Source: Limimaricola litoreus
Lineage (GTDB): Bacteria > Pseudomonadota > Alphaproteobacteria > Rhodobacterales > Rhodobacteraceae
DNA length: 55,231 nucleotides
Direction of reading: 5' to 3'
Assembly (NCBI RefSeq): GCF_024159025.1
Contig: NZ_JAMYXC010000130.1
Span: 1-55,231 of the forward strand
Both the position numbers and the translations under genes were made by a program. Below the pieces are notes generated by a model, which was not told the origin of the DNA, ran no database searches, and saw nothing but the letters and a program-made list of their open reading frames with translations. Shown here one piece after another: positions 44,725 to 54,107 of the stretch (position 1 is the first letter of the stretch; the number at the start of each line of letters is the position of its first letter).

Positions 44725-45427
44725 TCCGCTTCTCTCCATCGAGGGCCTGCACACCGCCTACGGCCCGATCGAGGTGCTGCACGGCGTCGATCTTGTCGTG
44801 AACGAGGGCGAGATCGTCTCGCTCGTCGGCGTCAATGGGGTGGGCAAGACGACCCTGATGCGCTGCATCTCGGGCGTACAGCCGGTGAAATCGGGTGCGA
44901 TCCGGTTCAGGGGCGAGGATCTGACCCGCCGCCCCGACCATGCCCGCGCGAGCCTCGGCATCACGCATTCGCCCGAGGGGCGGCAGATCTTCGGCGATCT
45001 CAGCGTCGCCGAGAACCTCCGCCTCGGCGGCTATCACCGCAGCGACGATCTGGGCGCGGACATGGAAGAGGTCTTCGGCCTCTTTCCGATCCTGCGCGAC
45101 AAGGCCGATCTCGACGCGGGCGGGCTGTCGGGCGGCCAGCAGCAGATGCTCGCCATTGGCCGCGCCATCATGGGCCGCCCGAAGCTGATGCTCCTCGACG
45201 AGCCCTCGATGGGCCTTGCCCCGGTGCTGGTCGACCAGGTGCTCGCGGTGGTCAAATCCTTGCGCGACCGGGGCGTGACGCTCTTGATGGTCGAGCAGAA
45301 CGCCTATGCCGCGCTGTCGATCGCGGATCGCGGCTATGTCATGGAGCAAGGCGAGATCACGCTGTCGGGCAAGGCCGCGGATCTCATCGCCGATCCGCGC
45401 ATTCGCGAGGCCTATCTCGGCGCGTGA
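44717..45427 (+). CDS. ABC transporter ATP-binding protein (LivF-like)
   Basis: 236 residues; ATG at 44717. Walker A GVNGVGKTT, SPEGRQIFGDLSVAENL (a LivF hallmark), signature LSGGQQQMLAIGRA, Walker B LMLLDEPSMGLAP and the VEQNA switch. Completes a full five-gene importer (binding protein, two permeases, two ATPases). A strong bidirectional terminator follows 26 bases later. Confidence 0.95.
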   Translation: MSDPLLSIEGLHTAYGPIEVLHGVDLVVNEGEIVSLVGVNGVGKTTLMRCISGVQPVKSGAIRFRGEDLTRRPDHARASLGITHSPEGRQIFGDLSVAENLRLGGYHRSDDLGADMEEVFGLFPILRDKADLDAGGLSGGQQQMLAIGRAIMGRPKLMLLDEPSMGLAPVLVDQVLAVVKSLRDRGVTLLMVEQNAYAALSIADRGYVMEQGEITLSGKAADLIADPRIREAYLGA

Positions 45428-45450
45428 CGCCGGACGCGTGACAGGCAAAG

Positions 45451-45479
45451 GAAAAAGGGGGCCGCGCGGCCCCCTTTCT
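45451..45479. terminator. Bidirectional rho-independent terminator
   Basis: AAAGGGGGCC (45454-45463) pairs with GGCCCCCTTT (45468-45477) around a four-base GCGC loop, with A residues on one side and T on the other. It separates the convergent LivF gene and dppF. Confidence 0.9.
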
Positions 45480-45483
45480 CGTC

Positions 45484-46503
45484 TCAGCTCTCCGGCGCCT
45501 CGGCCGATGGCTTGCCCTCGCCTTCGGGGAAGAAGCAGGCCGATTTCTGCGTTGCTCCGTCGAGCAGCGGCCGCGCGGCGCGGCACTTGTCCTGCGCCTT
45601 CCAGCAGCGCGGCGCAAAGGCGCAGCCCGGCGGCACTGCGAGCGGCGAGGGCAGCTCGCCCTCGAGCTTGATCCGCTCCTTGGCGGCCTCCGGGTCGGCG
45701 CGCGGCGTCGCCGAGAGGAGCGCCTTGGTATAGGGGTGCTGCGGGTTGTCGAAGATCATGTCCTTCGGACCCGTCTCGACCGCCCGGCCCAGATACATTA
45801 CCTTCACCTCGTCGGCGACATGGCGCACCACCGAGAGGTCGTGGCTGATGAAGAGATAGGCCAGCTGCATCCTTTCCTGCAGGTCGATCAGCAGGTTCAG
45901 CACCGAGGACTGGATCGACACGTCGAGCGCCGAAACCGGCTCGTCGAGCACCAAGACCTCGGGCTCCAGCATCAAGGCCCGGCCGATGGCGATGCGCTGG
46001 CGTTGTCCGCCCGAGAACATGTGCGGGTAGCGGTCGAAATGCTCAGGCCTGAGCCCCACCAGCCGCAGCATCTCGCGCGCCTTCTCCTCGCGCTCGGATT
46101 GCGGCATCTTGGGGCGGTTGATCAGCAGCGGCTCCATCAGGATCTGGCCGATCCGCTGGCGCGGGTTGAGCGAGCCGTAGGGGTCCTGGAACACGATCTG
46201 CACCTTGGAGCGCAGGCTCTTCCAGGCGTCTGGCGTGGCCTTGGTGCCACTGATGCTCATCTCGCCGCGGGTCGGCTCCTCGATCAGCGTCACGACGCGG
46301 GCCAGCGTGGACTTGCCGCAGCCGGATTCGCCCACCACCGCCAGCGTGCGGCCCGGCGTCAGCTCGAAATCGAGATCCGACAGCGCGCGCACGACCTTGG
46401 GTTTGCCGAACAGCCCGCCGCCCACCTCGTAGTGGCGGGTCAGGCCGCGCGCGGTGACGACGGGGGCAGTGCTGGTCGGGGCGTCTGTGGTCACGGCACT
46501 CAC
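45484..46503 (-). CDS. dppF: Dipeptide/oligopeptide ABC transporter ATP-binding protein (DppF-like)
   Basis: 339 residues from a GTG at 46503 that overlaps the upstream stop by four bases (GTGA). Walker [10 protein letters not shown], the Q-loop [12 protein letters not shown], signature [14 protein letters not shown] and Walker [14 protein letters not shown] are intact, and the C-terminal oligopeptide-ABC region has the cysteine-rich GCAFAPRC...C...C motif for an Fe-S cluster. Last gene of the operon. Confidence 0.94.
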   Translation of the reverse strand: MSAVTTDAPTSTAPVVTARGLTRHYEVGGGLFGKPKVVRALSDLDFELTPGRTLAVVGESGCGKSTLARVVTLIEEPTRGEMSISGTKATPDAWKSLRSKVQIVFQDPYGSLNPRQRIGQILMEPLLINRPKMPQSEREEKAREMLRLVGLRPEHFDRYPHMFSGGQRQRIAIGRALMLEPEVLVLDEPVSALDVSIQSSVLNLLIDLQERMQLAYLFISHDLSVVRHVADEVKVMYLGRAVETGPKDMIFDNPQHPYTKALLSATPRADPEAAKERIKLEGELPSPLAVPPGCAFAPRCWKAQDKCRAARPLLDGATQKSACFFPEGEGKPSAEAPES

Positions 46504-47477
46504 GAGGCAAGCCTTTCGTCGGTGTTGAGCGGGTAGTGGCAGCGCGCCAGCCCGAGGTCAGGCCCGCGCGGCGCGGGCGGCACCTTGCGGCAGTGATCGT
46601 CGGCAAAGGGACAGCGCGGCGAGAAGAGGCAACCCTGCGGCCGGTCGAACTGTCCCGGCACCACGCCGGGGATGGTCGGCAGCCGCTTGTCGGTGGCGCG
46701 CTCGGGCAGGGCGGCCAGAAGCGCCGAGGTATAGGGGTGGTGCGGCGCGCGAAACAGCGGGCGCACCGGCTGCTCCTCGACCTTCTGGCCGGCGTAATGC
46801 ACCGAGACGCGTTGCGCCGTCTCGGCCACCACGCCCATGTCATGGGTGATCAGCACCAGCCCCATGCCGGTCTCGTCGCGCAAGCGCACCAGAAGATCGA
46901 GGATCTGCGCCTGGATCGTCACGTCGAGCGCTGTGGTCGGCTCGTCGGCAATCAGCAGCTTGGGGTTGCAGGAGATCGCCATGGCGATCATCACCCGCTG
47001 GTTCATGCCGCCCGACATCTGGTGCGGAAAGGCCTTGAGCCGCTGTTCGGGCGCGGGGATGCCCACGAGCTCGAACAGCTCCACCGCCCGCGCCTGCGCC
47101 GCCTTGCGGTCCATGCCGAGATGGATGCGCAGCGTCTCGCGGATCTGGAAGCCCACGGTGAAGCATGGGTTGAGCGAGGACATCGGCTCTTGGAAGATCA
47201 TCGCCAGATCCTTGCCGACGATTCGGCGGCGGGCCCGGGCCGACATTTTCGACAGGTCGTGCCCGTCGAAGACCATTTCGTCGGCCGTCACCTTGGCCGT
47301 CCATGGTAGCAGGCCCATCAGCGCCAGCATCGACACCGACTTGCCCGATCCGCTTTCGCCGACGATGGCGAGCACGTCGCCCTTGTCCACGTCGAGATCG
47401 ACCTGGTCGACGGCGCGGAAGCGGCCGCCGGTGGTCGCGAACTCGACCGAGAGGTTGCGCAGTCTCAGAAGGCTCAT
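46500..47477 (-). CDS. dppD: Dipeptide/oligopeptide ABC transporter ATP-binding protein (DppD-like)
   Basis: 325 residues; ATG at 47477. Walker [10 protein letters not shown] (Thr/Ser then Val, as is common in DppD), [15 protein letters not shown], signature [14 protein letters not shown], Walker [15 protein letters not shown], and the C-terminal cysteine motif [15 protein letters not shown]. Four bases separate it from the dppC stop. Confidence 0.94.
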   Translation of the reverse strand: MSLLRLRNLSVEFATTGGRFRAVDQVDLDVDKGDVLAIVGESGSGKSVSMLALMGLLPWTAKVTADEMVFDGHDLSKMSARARRRIVGKDLAMIFQEPMSSLNPCFTVGFQIRETLRIHLGMDRKAAQARAVELFELVGIPAPEQRLKAFPHQMSGGMNQRVMIAMAISCNPKLLIADEPTTALDVTIQAQILDLLVRLRDETGMGLVLITHDMGVVAETAQRVSVHYAGQKVEEQPVRPLFRAPHHPYTSALLAALPERATDKRLPTIPGVVPGQFDRPQGCLFSPRCPFADDHCRKVPPAPRGPDLGLARCHYPLNTDERLAS

Positions 47478-47481
47478 GAGA

Positions 47482-48390
47482 TCAGCTCCGCTTCAGTTTC
47501 GGGTCGAGCGCATCGCGCAGACCGTCGCCCATCAGGTTGATGGCGAGCACGGTGACGAGGATCGCGAGGCCGGGCAGGGTAACCACCCACCAAGCGCGCA
47601 GGATGAACTCGCGCGCCTCGGCCAGCATGGTGCCCCATTCCGGGGTCGGCGGCTGCGCGCCCATGCCGAGAAACCCGAGCGCCGCGGCGTCGAGGATCGC
47701 GGTCGAAAACGACAGCGCCGCCTGCACGATGATCGGGGCGAGGCAGTTGGGCAGCACGGTAACGAACATCAGCCGCCACAGCCCGGCCCCCGCGACGCGG
47801 GCCGAGGTGACGTAGTCCTTGCCCAACTCGCCGATCACGCTGGCGCGGGTCAGGCGCACGTAATGCGGCTGCAGCACGATCGCGATGGCGATCATCGCAT
47901 TGGTGAGCGACGGGCCGAGGATCGCCACCAGCACCAGCGCCAGCAGCAGCGACGGGAAGGCGAGGATGATGTCCATTAGCCGCATGATCAGCGCGTCGAG
48001 CCATTTCGGCGAGAACCCCGCCAGAAGGCCCAGAAGGATGCCGCCAGAGGCCGCGACGACCACCACGACAATGCCGACGAAGAAGGAATACCGCGCGCCG
48101 TTCAGCAGGCGCGAGAGCATGTCGCGGCCCAGAGGATCGGTGCCCAGCGGGAAGGTCCAGTTGCCGCCCTCCTGCCAGACCGGCGGGATCAGCGCGAACT
48201 CGCGGAACTGCTGGGTCGGGTCATGCGGCGCGATCCACGGCGCGGTGGCCGCGATGATCACGAAGACCACGAAGACCCAGAAGCCGAAGACGGCGCCGCG
48301 GTTTTCGCGGAAATAGAACCAGAATTCGCGCAGCCGACCAGGGCGCTGCTCGACCTGCGTCTCGACTTCCTTTGAGAGTGCGTGGTCCAT
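47482..48390 (-). CDS. dppC: Peptide ABC transporter permease (DppC-like)
   Basis: 302 residues, overlapping the dppB stop by one base (TGATG). About six membrane segments; the N-terminal soluble part and [23 protein letters not shown] are DppC/OppC hallmarks, and EAA-loop region [31 protein letters not shown] contacts the ATPases. Confidence 0.94.
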   Translation of the reverse strand: MDHALSKEVETQVEQRPGRLREFWFYFRENRGAVFGFWVFVVFVIIAATAPWIAPHDPTQQFREFALIPPVWQEGGNWTFPLGTDPLGRDMLSRLLNGARYSFFVGIVVVVVAASGGILLGLLAGFSPKWLDALIMRLMDIILAFPSLLLALVLVAILGPSLTNAMIAIAIVLQPHYVRLTRASVIGELGKDYVTSARVAGAGLWRLMFVTVLPNCLAPIIVQAALSFSTAILDAAALGFLGMGAQPPTPEWGTMLAEAREFILRAWWVVTLPGLAILVTVLAINLMGDGLRDALDPKLKRS

Positions 48391-49397
48391 CAGCGCTTCC
48401 TGATCTTGGGGTTGATGAGGCCGTAGAGCAGGTCGACGGTCAGGTTCACCACCATCACCATCACGGCGATGAGCAGAAGACCGCCCTGCACGACCGGGTA
48501 GTCACGGCGGAAGATGCTGTCGACCATCCACTTGCCGATGCCCGGCCAGGAGAAGATCGTCTCGGTGAGGATCGCGCCGGCGAGCAGCGTGCCGACCGAC
48601 AGGCCGATCACGGTGATCACCGGGATCAGCGCGTTCCTGAGCGCGTGCAGCCCGTTGATCCGCCCCGGCGGCAGGCCCTTGGCGCGCGCCGTGCGGATGT
48701 AGTCCTCGCCCAGAACCTCCAGCATGGCGGACCGCGTCTGGCGCGCGATCACCGCGAGCGGGATGGTGCCCAGAACGATGGTCGGCAGGATCAGGTGCCG
48801 CACGGCGGAGGTGAAGGCGCCGCTCTGGCCCGACAGCAGGCTGTCGATCAGCATGAAGCCGGTGGTGTCGGGAAAGAAGTAGAGCAGGTCGATCCGGCCC
48901 GAGACCGGGGTCCAGCCCAGGTTGCCCGAGAACACGATGATCAGAAGCAGCGCCCACCAGAAGATCGGCATGGAGTAGCCGATGAGCGCCGTCGACATCA
49001 GCGCCCGGTCGAAGAACTTGCCGCGGTTCATCGCGGCGATCACGCCCGCGGGCAGGCCCAGCGCCACGGCGAAGATCATCGCGCAGATCGACAGCTCCAG
49101 CGTCGCAGGAAAGAGCGCGAAGAACTCATCCCAGACCGGCTTCTTGGTGACGTAGCTGGTGCCGAGATCGCCCTGCAACACGCCGGTCAGGTAATCCCAG
49201 AACTGGGCATAGATCGGCCGGTCGAAGCCGAACTGCACCACCAACTCGTCATAGCGCTCCTGCGTCATGCCGCGTTCGCCCGCCATGACGATGATCGGAT
49301 CGCCCGGCAGCACGCGGATGAAGGCAAACGAGATGAGGGTCACGCCGATGAAGGTCGGCACGAAGGTCGCAAAGCGCGACAGCACGTAGCGCAGCAT
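48390..49397 (-). CDS. dppB: Peptide ABC transporter permease (DppB-like)
   Basis: 335 residues, ATG at 49397. It has the OppB/DppB N-terminus (MLRYVLSRFATFVPTFIGVTLISFAFIRVLPGDP) with the first membrane segment, RQTRSAMLEVLGEDYIRTARAKGLPPGRI as EAA loop, and about six segments. It is separated from dppA by 332 bp holding a hairpin. Confidence 0.94.
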   Translation of the reverse strand: MLRYVLSRFATFVPTFIGVTLISFAFIRVLPGDPIIVMAGERGMTQERYDELVVQFGFDRPIYAQFWDYLTGVLQGDLGTSYVTKKPVWDEFFALFPATLELSICAMIFAVALGLPAGVIAAMNRGKFFDRALMSTALIGYSMPIFWWALLLIIVFSGNLGWTPVSGRIDLLYFFPDTTGFMLIDSLLSGQSGAFTSAVRHLILPTIVLGTIPLAVIARQTRSAMLEVLGEDYIRTARAKGLPPGRINGLHALRNALIPVITVIGLSVGTLLAGAILTETIFSWPGIGKWMVDSIFRRDYPVVQGGLLLIAVMVMVVNLTVDLLYGLINPKIRKR

Positions 49398-49577
49398 CTA
49401 GCGGCCCGCCTTGCTGGGGACGGCGCGCGCGGGCGCGGCGGGTCCGGGGAAATGGGGGATGACCATGCCGGTACGGGTCTCCTGTTGCTTGGCAATCGGG
49501 CAATCGGGGGCGATCGGGGTCTCGGTCGTCGGCGGCCCGGAACGGGCCACCCGGTGAGCGCGCCTCGTATCACACGG

Positions 49578-49604
49578 ATCACGATCCTGTCGAGAATTCG
49601 TGAT
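49578..49604. promoter_or_regulatory. Inverted repeat upstream of dppB
   Basis: ATCACGA (49578-49584) and TCGTGAT (49598-49604) form a perfect 7-bp inverted repeat with a 13-bp spacer, about 180 bp before dppB. A candidate regulator site; no known family assigned. Confidence 0.35.
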
Positions 49605-49678
49605 GCCTGACGCGGGGTCTCACCCAGATTGCGCGCGCGGCGGCGCTTCGGTCAAGCGGCGCGCGCCTTGATATGCGA

Positions 49679-49709
49679 AGGGTCCGGGGCCTGCACGGCC
49701 CCGGACCCT
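49679..49709 (-). terminator. Hairpin after dppA (attenuator-like)
   Basis: AGGGTCCGGGGCC (49679-49691) pairs with GGCCCCGGACCCT (49697-49709) around a five-base loop, 13 perfect pairs. On the minus strand only TTCGCATAT follows, so termination is probably partial, as is usual behind binding-protein genes. Confidence 0.75.
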
Positions 49710-49729
49710 CCTGTCTTTCGGCGCGCGAT

Positions 49730-51313
49730 TTACTCGGCGATCGAGACGTTGTCGAAGAGATGGCCGCCCAGCGGGTGGACGACATAGCCCTCGACCTCTT
49801 CGCGCATCGGCATGGCGACGACCGAATGGGCGATGGTGGCCCAGGGCGCCTGCTCCTTGAAGACCTTCTGGGCCTCCATGTAGATCTCGGCCCGCTCTTC
49901 CTGGGTCGACTTGGTCTTGGCCTCCTGGATCAGCGCCTCGAACTCCTCGTTGCACCACTGCGCGCGGTTCGAGCCGCCGACGCCGTCACAGCCCAGCAGC
50001 ACGGCGAGGAAGTTGTCCGGATCGCCGTTGTCGCCGGTCCAGCCCAGCAGCACCGCGCCATCGCGATCCTCGTCCTTCGACCGCTCGAGATACTCGCCCC
50101 ACTCGTAGGAGACGATCTCCACATCGACGCCGATCTCGGACATGTCCTCCTGGATCAGCTCGGCCATGCGCCGCGCGTTGGGGTTGTAGGGGCGCTGCAC
50201 CGGCATCGCCCAGATCTTCATCGACAGATCCTCGACACCGGCATCCGCGAGCATCTGCTTGGCGGCCTCGGGGTCGTAGTTGTCGTCCTCGATCTCCTCG
50301 TTGTAGGACCACATGGTCGGCGGGATCGGGTTCTTGGCGATCTTGCCCGAGCCCTGGAACACCACGTCGAGGATCGCCTGCTTGTCGATCGCCATGTTGA
50401 GCGCCTTGCGGACCTCGGGCTGGTCGAACGGCGCCTGCTGGGTGTTGTAGGCGAGGTAGCCGACGTTGAGGCCCTCCTGCTCCATCACCTCGATGCCCTC
50501 GGCCTCCTTCATCGCGGCGATGTCGGCCGGGTTGGGGTAGGGCATGACGTGGCACTCGCCCGCCTGCAGCTTCTGGTAGCGCACGCTCGCGTCGGGGGTG
50601 ATCGCGAAGATCAGGTTCTCGACCTTGGCGGGCTCGCCCCAGTAATCGTCGAAGCGCGAGAAGCGGATCACCGCGTCCTTCTGGTAGGCCACGAATTCGA
50701 ACGGGCCGGTGCCGATCGGCTCCTGGTTCAGCATTTCGGGGCTGTCGGCGACCGCATCGGCGTATTCGGCCGAGAGGATCGAGGCGAAGTCCATCGCCAT
50801 GTTGGCGATGAAGGGCGCCTCGGGGCGGGTCAGCTTGAACTTGACGGTGTAATCGTCGACCTTCTCGATGCTTTCGATCAGGTCGGGCATCGACATGCCC
50901 TGATAATATTCCCAGGTGCCGCCCGAGGCCATGTGGAACGGGTGGTCCTCGTTGCCCTGGCGCTCGAAGGTGAAGAGCACGTCATCGGCGTTGAAATCGC
51001 GCGACGGCGTGAAGCGGTCGTTCGAATGGAACGGCACGCCCTGGCGCAGCTTGAAGGTGATCTCGGTGCCGTCCTCGGAGACCTCCCAGCTTTCGGCGAG
51101 GCCGGGGACCACCTCGGTGGTGCCGGTCTTGAACTCGACGAGCTGGTTGTAGACCGTGTGCGACGAGGCATCGAAGGTGGTGCCGGAGGTGTAGAGCGCC
51201 GGGTCGAAGCCCTCGGGGCTGCCTTCCGAGCAATAGACGAGGTTCTGCGCCTGAGCAGCGCCCGCGAGCGCGAGTGTGGCCGCACCGGCGGCGAGCCATG
51301 TCTTCATCTTCAT
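49730..51313 (-). CDS. dppA: Peptide ABC transporter substrate-binding protein (DppA-like)
   Basis: 527 residues from the ATG at 51313 (GGGAGAA upstream). Signal peptide MKMKTWLAAGAATLALAGAAQA, then QNLVYCSEGSPEGFDPALYTSGTTFDASS, ESWEVSEDGTEITFKLRQGVPFHSN, and VGYLAYNTQQAPFDQPEVRKALNMAIDKQ, all characteristic of SBP family 5. Two cysteines late in the protein (LGCDG, QWCNEEF) match the disulfide of DppA. Binds peptides in the periplasm; the ligand could instead be haem or a nickel complex in some members. Confidence 0.94.
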   Translation of the reverse strand: MKMKTWLAAGAATLALAGAAQAQNLVYCSEGSPEGFDPALYTSGTTFDASSHTVYNQLVEFKTGTTEVVPGLAESWEVSEDGTEITFKLRQGVPFHSNDRFTPSRDFNADDVLFTFERQGNEDHPFHMASGGTWEYYQGMSMPDLIESIEKVDDYTVKFKLTRPEAPFIANMAMDFASILSAEYADAVADSPEMLNQEPIGTGPFEFVAYQKDAVIRFSRFDDYWGEPAKVENLIFAITPDASVRYQKLQAGECHVMPYPNPADIAAMKEAEGIEVMEQEGLNVGYLAYNTQQAPFDQPEVRKALNMAIDKQAILDVVFQGSGKIAKNPIPPTMWSYNEEIEDDNYDPEAAKQMLADAGVEDLSMKIWAMPVQRPYNPNARRMAELIQEDMSEIGVDVEIVSYEWGEYLERSKDEDRDGAVLLGWTGDNGDPDNFLAVLLGCDGVGGSNRAQWCNEEFEALIQEAKTKSTQEERAEIYMEAQKVFKEQAPWATIAHSVVAMPMREEVEGYVVHPLGGHLFDNVSIAE

Positions 51314-51539
51314 GTCGTTCTCCCTGTCTGCCCGGCCATTTTCCGGCACGCGAGGTGACGGTGGGCCGATGCGTTGTGCCGGCAGGTTGTCCCAGCGCGG
51401 CGCGTCAGGCAAGACCCCGCGTTCCTCTGACCCGGCGGAAACGCGGCGAACGTCCCGGCGGGGCGGGCCCAAAGGTCCCCCGCTTGCGGCGCTCCGCCGG
51501 GGCGGGCATGGTCGCGCCGAAACCTCCGGACTTCGACTC

Positions 51540-52976
51540 ATGACATTCCCGTTCCGATCCCTGTCGCGGCGCGGCACAAGGCCCGCGCAAGCGGACGGGT
51601 CCGGCGCGCCTGCCGAGCCGCTCCTTGGCGCGGCGCTGGTGGTGTTGACGGTACTGGTCACGCTCAAGGATTGGGCGCCGGGCACGCAGGCGGGGCTCTG
51701 GGCCGCGTGGTGCGTGCCCCTGGTGGTGGCGCTTCTGGCCCTGCGGCTGCGCGGACGGCGGCTCGGCTTCGTGGTGGTGGCGCTTCTCGTCACGGCGGCG
51801 CTCTGGGCGCAGGGCGGCGACTGGGGCGCGCGGGTTCTGGCCGGATTGGGGTCGGCGGCCTTCATCGGCGCGTTCTTCGTGGCGCTCTCCACCCTGCGCG
51901 CGGCGGCCGAAACCTCGCTCGCGATCCGCGCCTGCGGGCAATATCTCGCAGAGCAGCCGCCCGGACGGCGCTACCTCGCGCTCACCTTGGGCGGGCAGGC
52001 CTTTTCGGTGCTGCTCAACTACGGCTCGATCGCGCTGCTGGGCAGCCTTTCGGTCGCCAGCTCCGAAAAGGAGAGCGACCCCGAGATCCGCTTTCACCGC
52101 AGGCGCCGGATGCTGCTGGCGATCCAGCGCGGCTTCGTCTCGGTGCTGCCGTGGTCGCCGCTCTCCTTCTCGGTCGCGATCACCGGCGCGCTGCTGCCCA
52201 CGGCCCCCTACAAGGCCACGGTGCTGCCCGCGATGGTGACGGGGCTGATCGTCGCCGGAACCGGCTGGGCCATGGACCAGATCTTCAAGCCCCGGCTCGC
52301 CCACGCCCCGGTGCGCCACGCCCCCGAGGGCGGGCCGGGGGCGGTGCTGCCGCTTCTGGGGCTGCTGGCGCTTCTGGGCCTGCCGGTCTGGCTGTTGCAC
52401 GTGGCCTTCGAGGTGCGCGTGGTCGGCGCGGTGCTCTTGGTGGTGCCGCTCCTGGCGCTGGGCTGGGTGCTTCTGCAGGCGGGTCCGCGCGGCGCATGGG
52501 GCCGCATGGGGCGTTTCGCGGCCCTTGAGCTGCCGCGCTACCGCCCCGAGCTGACGCTGCTGATGATGGCGGGCTACATCGGCACCGCCGGGGCCGGGCT
52601 GATCGCGCCGCATGTGGCCGAGTTCGCCCCCGTGATCGCAGCGCTGCCTGGGCCGCTGATCCTCGCGCTGCTGGTGTGGTTCATCCCCGTCACCGGGCAA
52701 CTCGGCATGAACCCGATCCTCGGGGTGACGCTGCTGTTTCCGCTGCTGTCGAGCGCGGAGGCGATGGGCGTCAGCCCGGTGGCGCTGTTCATCGCGATCA
52801 CCGCCGGATGGGCGCTGTCCGGCATCACCTCGCCCTTCACGGCGACGACGCTGCTCACCGGGAGCTTTGCGGGCAAGAGCGCGCTGCACGTCGGGCTGAA
52901 GTGGAACGGCGCCTATGCTCTGGTCACCGGCACCCTGCTGACGCTCTGGGCCGTGGGCTTCGGTCTCTGGGCCTGA
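51540..52976 (+). CDS. Polytopic membrane protein of unknown function
   Basis: 478 residues from the ATG at 51540, the only start that clears the divergent dppA promoter region, although no strong ribosome site is visible. After a basic 25-residue leader there are about twelve hydrophobic segments. The charged loop SSEKESDPEIRFHRRRRMLLAIQRGF divides the protein. The C-terminal half contains hairpin-like segments TGQLGMNPILGVTLLFPLL and WALSGITSPFTATTLLTGSFAGKSALHVG, rich in Gly/Ser/Thr/Asn, which recall the ion-transporter (ArsB/CitM/NhaD) superfamily. No specific family was recognised. It precedes nadA by 71 bp. Confidence 0.75.
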   Translation: MTFPFRSLSRRGTRPAQADGSGAPAEPLLGAALVVLTVLVTLKDWAPGTQAGLWAAWCVPLVVALLALRLRGRRLGFVVVALLVTAALWAQGGDWGARVLAGLGSAAFIGAFFVALSTLRAAAETSLAIRACGQYLAEQPPGRRYLALTLGGQAFSVLLNYGSIALLGSLSVASSEKESDPEIRFHRRRRMLLAIQRGFVSVLPWSPLSFSVAITGALLPTAPYKATVLPAMVTGLIVAGTGWAMDQIFKPRLAHAPVRHAPEGGPGAVLPLLGLLALLGLPVWLLHVAFEVRVVGAVLLVVPLLALGWVLLQAGPRGAWGRMGRFAALELPRYRPELTLLMMAGYIGTAGAGLIAPHVAEFAPVIAALPGPLILALLVWFIPVTGQLGMNPILGVTLLFPLLSSAEAMGVSPVALFIAITAGWALSGITSPFTATTLLTGSFAGKSALHVGLKWNGAYALVTGTLLTLWAVGFGLWA

Positions 52977-53047
52977 TCGCGCGATCTGGAACTCCCTTTC
53001 TCGCCGCGCTATGAGCCGACCCGACCGGTTGACGCAAGGTGAGGCAC

Positions 53048-54100
53048 ATGTACGAGACAGGCATCATGCGCAAGGAGCTCGCGCGGCATTACGATCTCGC
53101 GCCCTCCATGGAGGCGGCGGGGCGGCAGGCCGATCTCTTCGCGCGCATGGACAAGGTGCTGAGCCCGGTCGACTGGGCCATGCACGCCCCCTATGTCGAG
53201 GCGATCAACCGCCTCAAGCGCGAGCGCGGCGCGGTGATCCTCGCGCACAACTACATGACGCCCGAGATCTATCACGGCATTGCCGACGTGGTGGGCGACA
53301 GCCTGCAGCTCGCGATCGAGGCGACGCGGGTCGAGGCGGATGTCATCGTGCAATGCGGCGTGCATTTCATGGCCGAGACCTCGAAGATCCTGAATCCCGC
53401 CAAAACGGTGCTGATGCCCGACATGGAGGCGGGCTGCTCCTTGGCCGAAAGCATTGACGCCTCCGGCATCGCCGAGATGCGCGCGCGTCATCCCGGCGCG
53501 CCAGTGGTGAGCTACGTCAACACCACGGCGGAGGTGAAGGCGGCCTCCGACATCTGCTGCACCTCGTCGAACGCGCTGCAGATCGTCGAGGCGCTCGATG
53601 CCGAGACGATCATCATGACCCCCGACCAGCACCTCGCGCGCAACGTCGCCAAGCAGTCCAGCAAGCGCATCGTCTGGTGGGAGGGCAGCTGCATCGTGCA
53701 CGAGCAATACACCGCCGAGGAAATGCGCGCCTACCGCGCGGCCGACCCGGAGGTGAGGATCATCGCCCACCCCGAATGCACGGTCGAGGTGACGGCGGAG
53801 GCGGATTTCACCGGCTCGACCAGCGGCATCATCGACTGGATCGACCGCGAGCGTCCGAAGAAGGCGCTGCTGGTCACCGAATGCTCCATGGCCTCGAACA
53901 TCACCGACGCCTTCCCGGAGGTGACCTTCCAGAAGCCGTGCAACATGTGCCCCTACATGAAGATGATCAGTCTCGAAAAGGTGCTGTGGTCGCTGCACAC
54001 CATGTCGCCCGAAGTGATCGTCCCCCAAGAGATCGCCATCCCCGCCCGCCGCGCGGTGGAGCGGATGATCGAGCTGTCGCGCAGCACGGTCCCTGCGTGA
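53048..54100 (+). CDS. nadA: Quinolinate synthase
   Basis: 350 residues from the ATG at 53048 (AAGGTGAGG upstream); an in-frame GTG at 53039 is possible. Three 4Fe-4S cysteines are evident in VQCGVHFMAE, HPECTVEV and the NadA signature KPCNMCPYMK. AVILAHNYMTPEIYHGIADVVGDSL and the GSTSGI turn contact substrate. It condenses iminoaspartate (from NadB) with dihydroxyacetone phosphate to quinolinate, the first NAD-specific intermediate. nadB follows after seven bases. Confidence 0.96.
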   Translation: MYETGIMRKELARHYDLAPSMEAAGRQADLFARMDKVLSPVDWAMHAPYVEAINRLKRERGAVILAHNYMTPEIYHGIADVVGDSLQLAIEATRVEADVIVQCGVHFMAETSKILNPAKTVLMPDMEAGCSLAESIDASGIAEMRARHPGAPVVSYVNTTAEVKAASDICCTSSNALQIVEALDAETIIMTPDQHLARNVAKQSSKRIVWWEGSCIVHEQYTAEEMRAYRAADPEVRIIAHPECTVEVTAEADFTGSTSGIIDWIDRERPKKALLVTECSMASNITDAFPEVTFQKPCNMCPYMKMISLEKVLWSLHTMSPEVIVPQEIAIPARRAVERMIELSRSTVPA

Positions 54101-54107
54101 CACGCGC

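Larger units (their letters stand above)
49398..49729. other. dppA-dppB intergenic region
   Basis: 332 bp with no convincing gene. It contains the hairpin at 49679-49709 and an inverted repeat ATCACGA-N13-TCGTGAT at 49578-49604. Together they suggest that dppA is transcribed at a higher level than dppBCDF, with read-through or a second promoter feeding the latter. Confidence 0.6.

Noticed and set aside
51400-51539. Short coding region or alternative upstream start of the membrane protein at 51540
   Set aside because: In-frame upstream sequence is Arg/Gly/Pro-rich, lacks a ribosome site and lies in the divergent promoter region of dppA.
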